A stretch of DNA of 64,000 bases, taken from the NCBI GenBank assembly GCA_963831645.1, contig CAWHQZ010000028.1, forward strand, positions 558,001 to 622,000, given 5' to 3'. Positions 1-8,048 of this stretch are shown here, in pieces. Position 1 is the first letter of the stretch, and every line of letters begins with the position of its first letter. Source of the stretch: CAWHQZ01 sp963831645. Lineage in GTDB: Bacteria; Pseudomonadota; Alphaproteobacteria; Rhizobiales; Aestuariivirgaceae. The notes below the pieces were generated by a model, which was given only the letters and a program-made list of their open reading frames with translations, did not search any database and was not told where the DNA came from. The position numbers were made by a program, and so were the translations under genes.

Positions 1-2
1 TC

Positions 3-851
3 TACACCGGGGCTGCCGGCGACGAACCCGCGGCCACCGTCGAGCTGATCGGTTTCGCGCGCACCCTCGGACTGAGCGTCGTCGCGGCCGGCAAGGGTAA
101 GAACAATGCCCTCAAGTTCGATGCAACGCCTGCCGAATATGAGGACGAGGCCCGCGCCCGTAACATGAACGCCCGCATGCTGGTCGAGTTCGTGGACGGC
201 TCGAAGACGATGATCGAGATGACCGCCATCGCCAATGCCACCGGTTTGGTGCCCGACAAGCCGGGAATGCACGGTCCCGACGCCGCCATCGCCGACCTCG
301 CCAGCGTGCTCTGCCCGGTCGGGCACGGCGGCGTGCTGTCGAAGTCGGGTGTCGTCGACTATACCATTGGCAGGGGTGTGGCGCCCGGCGTATTCTGCAT
401 CGTCGAGACCCGCCATCCGCGAGTACTCGAGAGGATGGTCGATCTCAAGGTCGGCAAAGGGCCATTCTTCACTCTCTACCGTCCTTTTCATCTGACCAGC
501 CTCGAAACGCCGCTATCGGCGGCACGCGCGGTGCTTCATCGCCGGCCGGACATTGAACCGCTCGATGCGCCGGTCGCCGAAGCGGTGGCAATCGCCAAGC
601 GGGATCTCAAGCCCGGCGACACGCTCGGGCGCATCGGCGAATATGACTATCGCGGCTGGGCGATGACCTGGGAAGAAGCGCGGCGCAGCGCCGCCATGCC
701 GCTCGGCCTCGTCGAGGCCGCGAGGGTCTCACGGCCGGTAAAGGCCGGAGAATACCTGACCGCGTCCAACTGCGTGCCCGAAGATGATTTCGCCATCACT
801 CGGATTCGAAAGCGGCTTGATCAGTCGGATGCCCAGTATCTCGCCGCGTAA
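3..851 (+). CDS. SAF-domain homoserine-dehydrogenase-like oxidoreductase (COG4091), 3' part
   Basis: The reading frame is already open at base 3, so the gene's 5' end lies outside the window; about 282 residues are visible. The visible part looks like the C-terminal two thirds of the COG4091 family (predicted homoserine dehydrogenase with a C-terminal SAF domain). It has a central segment rich in conserved Gly/Pro (LVPDKPGMHGPDA, then GVVDYTIGRGVAPGVF). A SAF-like tail follows, with KRDLKPGDTLGRIGEYDYRG and later RPVKAGEYLT near the end. The N-terminal Rossmann fold is not in view. Family members are NAD(P)-dependent enzymes of uncertain substrate, often found with sugar-acid or branched-chain catabolic genes. 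No partner gene is visible downstream, where about 430 bp of unassigned DNA follows. The family call is fairly secure; the substrate is unknown. Confidence 0.75.
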   Translation, partial: YTGAAGDEPAATVELIGFARTLGLSVVAAGKGKNNALKFDATPAEYEDEARARNMNARMLVEFVDGSKTMIEMTAIANATGLVPDKPGMHGPDAAIADLASVLCPVGHGGVLSKSGVVDYTIGRGVAPGVFCIVETRHPRVLERMVDLKVGKGPFFTLYRPFHLTSLETPLSAARAVLHRRPDIEPLDAPVAEAVAIAKRDLKPGDTLGRIGEYDYRGWAMTWEEARRSAAMPLGLVEAARVSRPVKAGEYLTASNCVPEDDFAITRIRKRLDQSDAQYLAA

Positions 852-1279
852 CAGGGTTGCGCCACTTCGCCAACGAATGCAGAGATAGCCCGACCGCCGC
901 TATACCCCGGAAGCGGACACCCAAGGTGTTACGCGATGTGCCACTTGCTGCCGTGAGCAGATGCAGCGAACTATCCTATGAAACCGGGCAATGGTCGATC
1001 AGAGGGTTGCGGCCGAAAAGCAAAACGGCGTGGGGACACCCTACATACCGCCCATGACGCGCCGCTTGAAATGCCGGATCGATCCCGAGCACAGCCCCAA
1101 CACCTGCATGCTGCCGGGGCACAAGCCGGTGCGGCGCGGGCGCGAGATGATCGACCTGCTCGCGGTGGAGGAGCCGAAGCCTAAGCCGGCGAAGATACGG
1201 GCGGTGTCGTACGAGGCAGCGATCGACCAGTTGTTCAAACACATGCGGTCGGCTAGTTCGGCCCTAACCCAACAAGCGG
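852..1279. other. Unassigned intergenic stretch
   Basis: About 430 bp between the COG4091-like gene and the end of the metallo-hydrolase fragment. A plus-strand frame opens at an ATG at 1054 and reads about 65 plausible residues (start MTRRLKCRIDPEHS, then EEPKPKPAKIRAVSYEAA). It then runs on, antisense, into the metallo-hydrolase, where its composition becomes Arg/Pro/Thr-rich like a shadow frame. It could be the 5' end of a small truncated gene, but I do not recognise it and call no gene here. Confidence 0.4.
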
Positions 1280-1926
1280 TCAGTACTCCCAGGTGGCCGG
1301 TACGCAACGAAAGACGTCGCCGGCGACCGCCACATGGCAGACGGACGGGAACGACAGGTGAGTGGCCACCAGCGACTCGCGGTTCGCCGCCAGCTCCCGC
1401 AAAAGACCGACCCGGACGCGGGCCGCCTCCTCGGGGTCGTGTTCGAAGCCGTTGTACCAGTCGGGGTGGTCGAACCCGGGTGCGAACACGAGGTCGCCCG
1501 CGAACGTCAGCCCGTCGCCGCCGGACGCCAGGCGGACCACACTGTGCCCGGGGGTGTGGCCGCCGGTGCGATGGACGAGCACCCCCGGCGCCACCTCGTA
1601 CTCGGTCTCGAACGGCCGCAACTGGCTGCGGTACGCGTCCAAGAACCGCTTGGCCGTCCGCCGAAGCGCGTCCGGGAACCCCCCCGGCATGGAGACGCGG
1701 GAGAAATCGGGCGACTCCCAGAACTCGGCCTCGGCGGTCGCCAAGTGGACCCGCAGGTCCGGTCGCAACCGGTCCTTCACCCCGTCGACGAGCAGCCCGC
1801 CAACGTGGTCCATGTGCAGGTGGGTGAGAACCACGTCGGTCACGGATGCGAGATCGATGCCGGCGGCCTTCAGTCGCTGGGCCCACCGCCCGGCCCGCGA
1901 CAAGTCCAGGTCCGGGTCCGCCCTAG
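1280..1926 (-). pseudogene. MBL-fold metallo-hydrolase, C-terminal fragment (split by IS)
   Basis: This is the C-terminal two thirds of a metallo-beta-lactamase-fold hydrolase. The zinc-binding signature THLHMDHVGG is present (H-x-H-x-D-H), followed by a GGHTPGHSV-type histidine segment and FAGDLVF. The frame continues upstream as ADPDLDLSRAG and is cut at the IS element boundary. The N-terminal part lies on the other side of the element, at 3966-4239. The last codon reads Tyr-stop at 1280. With the insertion in place no complete protein can be made. Joining the halves through a single copy of the target site leaves the reading frames one base out of register, so clean loss of the element would not by itself restore the protein. 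Substrate unknown; family members include lactonases and glyoxalase-II-like enzymes. Confidence 0.85.
1923..1926. repeat. Target-site duplication, left copy (CTAG)
   Basis: CTAG abuts the left end of the IS and is repeated at 3966-3969. On the minus strand its last three bases supply the TAG stop codon of the transposase. Confidence 0.65.
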
Positions 1927-3791
1927 CCCATGTTGACTAATTGACTTGTAAGCCGTTGATTTTTCGAGGGCCGGGAGTCGATTTTGTCACTGACACGACG
2001 ATTTGGTCTCGTTGTGGCGGGGTCGGCGGCATTGATGTCGTTGATAGCGAGAGCCTGCAGCACCGCGGCGGCGCGCTGGGTGCCGCGTGTGACGGAGCGC
2101 TTGGTGGAGCCGTCGCCGAGATCGATATCGACGACCCGCACGGACTTAAGGGCTTGGAGTGCATGCGTGGCGGAGAGATCGAGACCGGCGGCCTTGAGCT
2201 TCTTTTCGATGCCGCGGTGAACCAGGAACGCCAAGGCGGCGACGAAGATATGCGCCTCGACGCGACCGGCGGTGCGGTGATAGATCGGCCGCATGTCGAG
2301 GACGTCCTTGAGATTGGCGAAGGCGCGCTCGACCTCGGAGAGCTCCTTGTAAAGCCGACCGCATCGACGGCCGACAGATTGGGCTCTTCGGTCTGGATGA
2401 CGTATTTGCCCTGCGCAGGCCTGCTCGCGGGTGAAATGGACGGGATGCTCGAAGAAACGGAAGCGCCCGTTCTCATATGACCAGTCGTAATAACGATGGC
2501 CATGATTGCGGGCGAGGATGCGGGCTGCGGCAGCGCCGATTTTCTGGGCCGCCTTGAGCTTGCCCGTGGCGACGCGCCGCTCCAGCTTTTCGAGCTTGGT
2601 GCGCACCTGGTCCATGGCCTTGGTGCGGTGGGCGCGCTCGAACGCCAGGCGTTCTTCGGAGTGGACGACGAACACGCGCACGCCCGGCCAGGTGGCGGCG
2701 ACCTCCTGAACCAGCGTCTTGGGTGACGTCGCCTTCTCGCGCGCCGTGATGCCGACCGGGCACTCGATCCACGGTCCGGTGGCGCTCTGGATATAGTCGA
2801 ACACCTCGCCGCTGCGGCGGCGGTTGCGACCGACGATGTAGCCGTGACCACCGCCGCGCAGGTCGTCGAGGTTCCGGCTCGTCACCATGCCGCGGTCGCC
2901 GACCAGGACGATGCGTTTGAGCCCGAAGCGTCGCTCCAGGTCGCCGACGACATCGGGCACGGTCCTGGCATCGCGCCAGTTGCCCTCGAACACGTGATGG
3001 GCGATCGGCCAGCCATCGACCAGCACCAGGCCGACCAGAACCTGCACGTTGCGCGGCTTGCCGTCGCGGCTGTGGCCGTGGGCGCCGGTCCCGGGCGGCC
3101 CCTTGCCCTCGAAGTAGGTCGAGGTCAGGTCGTAGAACACCATGTCGACCTCGAGCGAGAACAGGTCGCGCAGCCGTACAAACAGCGCCTGCTCGATCTT
3201 CGCCTTGCGGGCGAGCAACTGGTCCAGGGTGCGGTACCAGTGCTGCAATTGGCCGGCGGCCACGCGCACCCGCGGGCTGCGGCTGGCCTTGCGCTCCGTG
3301 TCGTCGCGCCACGCCGCCATCCACCGCCGGCCGCGGCGATCGCAGACGAAATCGGTCTCCAGCCAGCGCGCCAGTCCATGCTCGCTGCCGGGGCTGGCGA
3401 GACGATTGGCCACCAGCACCAGCGCCCGCTCGTTCAGCATCACCCCGTCGTCGCGGCCGCGGCCGCCAAGCCCCGCCAGCACGCCATCGAGACCCAGTTC
3501 GTTCCAGATCCGACGCGTCGCCAGCGCCGGCCCCCAATCCCACGCGCCAATGGCCGCCACGTCCTGGCGCCGCAGGCCAGCATCGTGGCCGTGATCGGCA
3601 GGCTTTTCGCCGCGCAACAGGCGCCCGAGCCTGCCGAGATCGAGATGGGCGGCCAGCACATCCATGCGGCCGAGATTGACGATGGTGCGGTGTTGCGTCT
3701 TGCCGGCGCTGTCGCGATAGGCTTCGACCAGGCGCAGATACTCATGCTTGACGCCTTTGCTGCCAGCCGCTCTGACGACGCGCAGAAACAC
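1923..3791 (-). CDS. IS1634-family transposase
   Basis: This is a 622-residue DDE transposase. The N-terminus has the family hallmark HEYLRLVEAYRDSAGK followed by RTIVNLGRMD. The catalytic core contains DLTSTYFEG (first Asp), LVGDRGM (second Asp) and YKELSEVERAFANLKDVL (Glu). The start is GTG at 3791, preceded by a purine-rich GGGAGGGG ribosome site. About 20 codons between roughly 2412 and 2358 read as nonsense in this frame, while the adjacent frame gives the expected GKYVIQTEEPNLSAVDAV. This means two compensating single-base indels, probably an extra G and then a missing C. The stop codon TAG comes from the duplicated CTAG target, not from the element itself. Activity is uncertain because of the indels. 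Confidence 0.85.
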   Translation of the reverse strand: MFLRVVRAAGSKGVKHEYLRLVEAYRDSAGKTQHRTIVNLGRMDVLAAHLDLGRLGRLLRGEKPADHGHDAGLRRQDVAAIGAWDWGPALATRRIWNELGLDGVLAGLGGRGRDDGVMLNERALVLVANRLASPGSEHGLARWLETDFVCDRRGRRWMAAWRDDTERKASRSPRVRVAAGQLQHWYRTLDQLLARKAKIEQALFVRLRDLFSLEVDMVFYDLTSTYFEGKGPPGTGAHGHSRDGKPRNVQVLVGLVLVDGWPIAHHVFEGNWRDARTVPDVVGDLERRFGLKRIVLVGDRGMVTSRNLDDLRGGGHGYIVGRNRRRSGEVFDYIQSATGPWIECPVGITAREKATSPKTLVQEVAATWPGVRVFVVHSEERLAFERAHRTKAMDQVRTKLEKLERRVATGKLKAAQKIGAAAARILARNHGHRYYDWSYENGRFRFFEHPVHFTREQACAGQIRHPDRRAQSVGRRCGRLYKELSEVERAFANLKDVLDMRPIYHRTAGRVEAHIFVAALAFLVHRGIEKKLKAAGLDLSATHALQALKSVRVVDIDLGDGSTKRSVTRGTQRAAAVLQALAINDINAADPATTRPNRRVSDKIDSRPSKNQRLTSQLVNMG

Positions 3792-3965
3792 GGGCCCCTC
3801 CCAGGCGTTGTCCCTGCAACATGGCGCAACCTAACGCGATTCGCAACAAATACCTGGAAGTGTCAGACACATCTCTGTCCCTACAAAATCAACAAAACCA
3901 ACCTCCCGCCCGTGCAATCTCAATCACTTAGCGCCCACTACCCTCTCCAAAGTGTCAAACATGGG
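1927..3965 (-). mobile_element. IS1634-family insertion sequence (about 2.04 kb)
   Basis: The element is bounded by imperfect inverted ends, CCCATGTTGAC on the left and CCCATGTTTGAC on the right read inward. It is flanked by direct copies of CTAG (1923-1926 and 3966-3969). It carries one transposase gene on the minus strand. It has inserted into a metallo-hydrolase gene whose two halves are recognisable on either side. The exact outer border is uncertain by up to 4 bp, because the shared bases extend to 8 bp (CTAGCCCA) on the plus strand. Confidence 0.85.
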
Positions 3966-3969
3966 CTAG
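3966..3969. repeat. Target-site duplication, right copy (CTAG)
   Basis: CTAG abuts the right end of the IS and matches 1923-1926. In the metallo-hydrolase frame it encodes the Leu codon of the DSGL sequence at the break. Confidence 0.65.
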
Positions 3970-4239
3970 CCCAGAGTCGATGAGTATAGTGCGGCCGCCG
4001 CTACGCACCACGACCTCGTTCAGCGCCCACTCGAGCACGTCCGGTGGCAGGAACTGGTCCTTCAGCCAGGCCGTTCGGACGGCCGGGTCGGCGTTGTGGC
4101 CCAACATTGCGCCTGGCAGCGATAGCACCCCATCGCTGACCACCAGCACGTCAATATCGCCGACCCGCAGCGCGTAGCGCGACGGAACCAGCTCGTCGAG
4201 CCCCTGCCTACCGGGGTGTGAGGTGTTGTCCAAGCTCAT
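3966..4239 (-). pseudogene. MBL-fold metallo-hydrolase, N-terminal fragment
   Basis: This is the first 91 or so codons of the metallo-hydrolase whose remainder lies at 1280-1926. The segment reads RYALRVGDIDVLVVSDG and later TILIDSGLA, the usual N-terminal beta-strands before the HxHxDH motif. The frame then runs three codons into the IS end and stops at TGA. The ATG overlaps the TGA of the upstream NmrA-like gene as ATGA, so the two genes were a translationally coupled operon before the insertion. Codons Leu-Ala at the break sit in the CTAG duplication. Confidence 0.85.
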
Positions 4240-5060
4240 GATTGTCTCCTGCTGACCGCCTTACCCACGGCCGTATCGGCCACCTCCGCCGCCGGCCCCG
4301 GGGGGTTGGCACGCGCCGCCGACCGACTGAACCAAGTATCGAACGACCTGGCGCCGATGTGCGGATTGTCGCCCGGGGTCAGGGAATTGTCGTTGAGCTC
4401 CGCGCCGAAATACCGCGCGTGCACATCCGCGACCACGGAACGGGGATCGCGCTTGGCCTGCAGATAGCGCCGGACGAGATCGTCGAGACTGAAGTGCTCC
4501 GGTCCCGCCAGTTCGATCATTCCGTTCATCGGCGCCATGGTCGCAACCTTGGCGACCAGCGCGGCGACATCGTCGGAGGCGACGGGCTGCACGTGTGCCG
4601 GCGACACACGGACTTCTCCATCCTGCATCGAGGAATTGGCGATCCCATCGAGGAACTCGAAGAACTGCGTCGAGCGGACAATCGTGTAGGGAATTCCGGA
4701 GGCCTTGATCAGCTCTTCTTGAGCGACCTTGGCCCGAAAATAGCCGCTGTCCGGCAACCGATCCGTTCCGACCACGGACAGGGCGACATGGTGGCGCACG
4801 CCGGCTTCCGCTTCTGCGGCCAGAAGATTCCTGCCGGATGTCTTGAAGAATGCCAGGACGGCGTCGTCCGCGAAGGACGGCGAGTTGGCCACATCGATGA
4901 CGACCTTGGTTCCGGCAAGCGCTTCGGCCAGCCCTTCGCCGGTGATGGTATTGACGCCGGTGTTGGGCGCCGCGGCAATGACCTCATGGCCGTTTTGACG
5001 CAGGTTCGACACGACCTTGCTTCCGATAAGGCCGGTTCCGCCAATGACGACTATCTTCAT
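4236..5060 (-). CDS. NmrA-like NAD(P)-binding (atypical SDR) protein, intact copy
   Basis: This 274-residue protein has an N-terminal Rossmann motif, VIGGTGLIGSK (GxxGxxG). Further marks are DVANSPSF and SVVGTDRL, YFRAKVAQEELI (a Tyr/Lys region of the NmrA/SDR type) and IVRSTQFFEF. The C-terminus reads GAELNDNSLTPGD followed by FDTWFSRS. The start chosen is MKIVVIGG at 5060; an upstream in-frame extension to 5111 lacks a family match. The stop TGA overlaps the start of the metallo-hydrolase. The gene is divergent from a winged-helix/TPR regulator, with 154 bp between the two starts. Related proteins act as NADPH sensors or quinone reductases; the substrate here is unknown. Three decayed relatives lie at 7500, 8860 and 10107. 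Confidence 0.88.
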   Translation of the reverse strand: MKIVVIGGTGLIGSKVVSNLRQNGHEVIAAAPNTGVNTITGEGLAEALAGTKVVIDVANSPSFADDAVLAFFKTSGRNLLAAEAEAGVRHHVALSVVGTDRLPDSGYFRAKVAQEELIKASGIPYTIVRSTQFFEFLDGIANSSMQDGEVRVSPAHVQPVASDDVAALVAKVATMAPMNGMIELAGPEHFSLDDLVRRYLQAKRDPRSVVADVHARYFGAELNDNSLTPGDNPHIGARSFDTWFSRSAARANPPGPAAEVADTAVGKAVSRRQS

Positions 5061-5130
5061 GATGGCTTCTCCATCCAGGGGTTGGTGGATGGAGAATGAT
5101 CGATCGCGCATGGTAAGACTTTGTCGTGCC

Positions 5131-5158
5131 GTCCAAATAACCTTGGATTCTTGTCCAA
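5131..5158. promoter_or_regulatory. Candidate phased operator between NmrA-like gene and regulator
   Basis: Three half-sites alternate in orientation at exact 11-bp steps: TCCAA at 5132, TTGGA at 5143 and TCCAA at 5154, each separated by 6 bp. They lie in the divergent intergenic region, about 70-100 bp from the NmrA-like start and about 57-83 bp from the regulator start. Helical phasing of this kind suits dimers of an OmpR/CadC-type winged-helix protein such as the adjacent one. This is inference from pattern only. Confidence 0.45.
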
Positions 5159-5214
5159 AGTTTCAATAGCTTCTCGGACTGACGGTGGGCCCGCCCGCAT
5201 TACGGAGCGTCGTC

Positions 5215-6783
5215 GTGAAGATTGTGTTCGGAGAGCACGTGCTTGATCCGGATCGGCGAGAGCTCACCCGCGGATCCGAGGCGATCGCGGTCGGGCCGCA
5301 AGTGTTCGATTTGCTGGTTCATCTGGTGCGTAACCGCGAGCACGTCGTAACCAAGGACAACCTGATCGATGTGGTCTGGGGCGGTCGGATCGTCTCGGAA
5401 TCCACTCTCACCAGTCATATCAACGCAGTGCGCAAGGCGATCGGAGACACCGGCGAGGCACAGCGGCTGGTTCGCACGATCTCGCGCAAAGGCTATCGGT
5501 TCGTGGGCGAAGTCAGCGAGACCGATGCTTCGGAGAGGCTAGACCTGGCAAAACCGCATGAGCCAGCTGCCCAAGCGTTGGTCCTTCCGGATCGCCCGTC
5601 CATTGCCGTCTTGCCGTTCCTCAATCTCAGCGGCGATCCAAACCAGGACTACTTCGTGGACGGCGTGGTAGAGGACATCATCTCCGCCTTGTCGCGCATG
5701 CGCTGGTTGTTCGTCATCGCGCGGAACTCGAGCTTCACCTACAAGGGCAGAGCGGTCGATGTGAAGCAGGTAGGCCGCGAGCTGGGGGTGCGCTACTTAC
5801 TCGAAGGCAGCTTGCGTAAGGCGACCAACCGCGTGCGGATCACGGGTCAGCTCATCGACGCGACCACGGGCGCAAATCTCTGGTCGGAGCGTTTCGAAGA
5901 CAAGGTCGACAACATCTTCGATCTGCAGGACCAGATGACCGCAAGCGTCGTCGGAGCAATCGCGCCGCAGTTGGAACGCGCCGAAATCGAGCGCGCCAAG
6001 CATAAGCCGACCGAAAATCTCGAGGCCTACGATTACTATCTGCGCGGCATGGCGAACCTGCACTTCGGGACGAGAGAGGCCGTCGACGATGCACTGCGCC
6101 TGCTCTACAAGGCGATCGAGCGCGACTCAGAATACGCGCCGGCATATGCCATGGCGGCCTGGTGCCACGTATGGCGCAAGATCAATGGCTGGATGAGCGA
6201 TCGGACGCGGGAGTTTGGCGAGGGAACGCGATTGACCCGCCGCGCGATAGAGCTGGGCATGGACGATGCAGTTGCCCTCGCCCGCGCCGGCACGGCGCTC
6301 ACCCATCTCGCCGGCGACCTCGATGGTGGCGTCGCGTTGCTCGACCGTGCAAAGATGCTCAATCCCAATCTGGCGGCCGCGTGGTTCCTCGGTGGGTTCG
6401 CCCGGGTCTGGTGCAGCGATCCAGATGGAGCCATCGAGCACTTCACGCAGGCAATGCGTCTCAGTCCGCTGGACCCGGAAATGTACCGTATGCAGGCTGG
6501 CATGGCGGCAGCGCATCTGTTCGCGGGGCGCTTTGACGAGGCTTCGTCGTGGGCCGCGAAGGCGTTCCGAAATCTGCCAACCTTTCTCATAGTGGTCGCC
6601 TTCATCGCGGCCAGCCACGCGCTGGCCGGACGAACCGAAGAAGCGCGACGAACAATGCAGCACCTACGCCAGCTCGATCCGACCCTCCGCATCTCGAACC
6701 TTACGGATTATCTACCGATCCGCCGGCCACAAGACCTCGCCATCTTCTCGGACGGACTGCGCAAGGCCGGGCTGCCGGAGTGA
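5215..6783 (+). CDS. Winged-helix (CadC/OmpR type) regulator with TolB-like and TPR domains
   Basis: About 522 residues. The N-terminal 95 form an OmpR-type winged helix: VFDLLVHLVRNREHVVTKDNLI, then TLTSHINAVRKAIGD and RTISRKGYRFVGEV. Residues about 125-260 are a TolB-N/adenylate-cyclase-associated segment (PSIAVLPFLNLSGDPNQDYF, LFVIARNSSFTYKG, VRYLLEGSLRK, LIDATTGANLW). The remainder is a TPR array ending FSDGLRKAGLPE. No membrane helix is evident. I prefer GTG 5215 (VKIVFGEHV) because ACGGAGCG precedes it; GTG 5185 is an alternative. It probably controls the divergent NmrA-like gene through the phased sites between them. The same TolB/TPR module occurs in the cyclase at 44200-45927. A partial inverted copy of the DNA-binding domain lies at 7012-7222. 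Confidence 0.85.
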   Translation: MKIVFGEHVLDPDRRELTRGSEAIAVGPQVFDLLVHLVRNREHVVTKDNLIDVVWGGRIVSESTLTSHINAVRKAIGDTGEAQRLVRTISRKGYRFVGEVSETDASERLDLAKPHEPAAQALVLPDRPSIAVLPFLNLSGDPNQDYFVDGVVEDIISALSRMRWLFVIARNSSFTYKGRAVDVKQVGRELGVRYLLEGSLRKATNRVRITGQLIDATTGANLWSERFEDKVDNIFDLQDQMTASVVGAIAPQLERAEIERAKHKPTENLEAYDYYLRGMANLHFGTREAVDDALRLLYKAIERDSEYAPAYAMAAWCHVWRKINGWMSDRTREFGEGTRLTRRAIELGMDDAVALARAGTALTHLAGDLDGGVALLDRAKMLNPNLAAAWFLGGFARVWCSDPDGAIEHFTQAMRLSPLDPEMYRMQAGMAAAHLFAGRFDEASSWAAKAFRNLPTFLIVVAFIAASHALAGRTEEARRTMQHLRQLDPTLRISNLTDYLPIRRPQDLAIFSDGLRKAGLPE

Positions 6784-7011
6784 TGGAAGACCACTGCGCG
6801 CCTAGAGCGGGAGTTGGCGAACTTTCAGTCGGTGCCTGTCACGCGTAGGGGTAATCGCTGTCGATTTGACTACGCTCCGCGCCAGACGCGGTGCGGCCGT
6901 GCGCGAAGTATTCTGATGGATGCTCGCTCACGGATCGAGAGTGATTGGAGCAGGTTTCCTCTGGACACGAATTGGCCGCAAGGATTGCGTTGGCGCTGCG
7001 CACGGTTTGGA
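6784..7011. other. Non-coding or degraded stretch
   Basis: Between the end of the winged-helix/TPR gene and the regulator remnant I see no convincing reading frame, repeat or RNA. Confidence 0.4.
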
Positions 7012-7222
7012 TCAGGCGCTGTTGCGCGCCGCATTGACATTACTGGTCAGGGTCGATTTCGGAGACAATCCGGCCTCGCCATACGGCATGCAGAAGATCA
7101 TCCTTGCTGACAACACGCTCGCGATTTTGCACCAGATAGACCAGCAGGTCGAAGACTTGCGGACTTCCGGGTGAGCTCCCGCCGACCCGGGTCGAGCACG
7201 CAATCCCAAATACGAACTGCAC
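7012..7222 (-). pseudogene. Remnant of winged-helix regulator (inverted paralogue)
   Basis: On the minus strand a GTG at 7222 opens a frame starting VQFVFGIACS, parallel to VKIVFGEHV of the intact regulator at 5215. The match resumes as PQVFDLLVYLVQNRERVV, then SKDDLLHAVWRGRIVSE. About 20-30 bases between ELTR and PQVFDL are missing, and a frameshift precedes STLTSNVNAARNSA, after which similarity ends. Nothing of the TolB/TPR part remains. The upstream DNA also matches the intact gene (GGAGCGTCGAAGTG compared with GGAGCGTCGTCGTG), so this was a duplicated gene. It points away from the NmrA-like remnant at 7500, reproducing the divergent arrangement of the intact pair in inverted orientation. 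Confidence 0.75.
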
Positions 7223-7499
7223 TTCGACGCTCCATGACGCCGCATATGCGCGGCGGGCAGCCGAGATGACTGGTAGGGGCCGGTCAGTAAGCCATTGATA
7301 GAATGGCGTGTTGCATCGACCGGAACTTCGCGGCCTTGCTCCCTTCCGGCTTTCCTGGACAAACAAACAAGGCAAATTCAACAGCAATTGAAGGTCGCTG
7401 CAAAGTCTTCTCGCCAGCTTGCGTGCATTCTCGCTCACACCGACCGCGATGGGTGGTCGATTTCGAATGGAGGTCCCATGCCCAAGCGTCCGTCTGGTA

Positions 7500-7929
7500 T
7501 GAAAATTGTGGTTATCGGAGGCAGCGGCCTCATCGGAACAAAGCTCGTGGCCAAGCTTCGTCAACTTGGCCATGAGGTCGTGGCAGCGTCTCCCGGCTCA
7601 GGCGTCAACACCGTCGCAGGCGAGGGACTGGCCGAAGCACTTGCGGGTGCCCGGGTCGTCGTCGACCTCGCGAACTCGCCGTCGTTCGAGGACAAGGCCG
7701 CCATGGAATTCTTCGAGAGATCCGGGCGCAACCTGCTGGCCGCGGAGGCCGCCGCCAGCGTGACGCATCATGTTGCGCTCTCGGTGGTCGGCACCGATCG
7801 TCTTCTGGAGATGGGTTGCGGCATCAAGGTGAACGATCAATCACTTATCCCCGGCGACATCCGCGCATCGGCCCGACGCGTATCGACGACTGGCTCAGCC
7901 GATCCTTGCGAAAAAGCCAAGCCAGCTAG
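7500..7929 (+). pseudogene. NmrA-like NAD(P)-binding protein, copy 2 (internal deletion, frameshift)
   Basis: This copy begins MKIVVIGGSGLIGTKLV and follows the intact protein through SVVGTDRL, about 108 residues. It then jumps straight to the C-terminal region (KVNDQSLIPGD, equivalent to ELNDNSLTPGD), so about 120 residues are missing. One base later the frame slips: the adjacent frame gives HPRIGPTRIDDWLSRS and stops at 7929. An upstream ATG at 7479 would add MPKRPSG. The undisturbed frame runs on to 8035 as nonsense. The loss of the central cofactor/substrate region makes function unlikely. Confidence 0.8.
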
Positions 7930-8048
7930 GAGATCGACGTCCGGAGGAAGCCGCACGTCGGTCGGGCAGGGAGCGACGTCATGGCTTGGGACGGGCGTGT
8001 CCCAGCCCGATCGAACGGTACCAACCCAGTTATGAAGGATATGAAATC

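Noticed and set aside
991..1827. Long plus-strand frame across the metallo-hydrolase
   Set aside because: Antisense to a clear MBL-fold gene for most of its length; Arg/Pro/Thr-rich composition typical of shadow frames in GC-rich DNA.
2844..3983. 379-residue frame antisense to the transposase
   Set aside because: Complement of a well-supported transposase; composition Ala/Arg/Gln-rich with no family feature.
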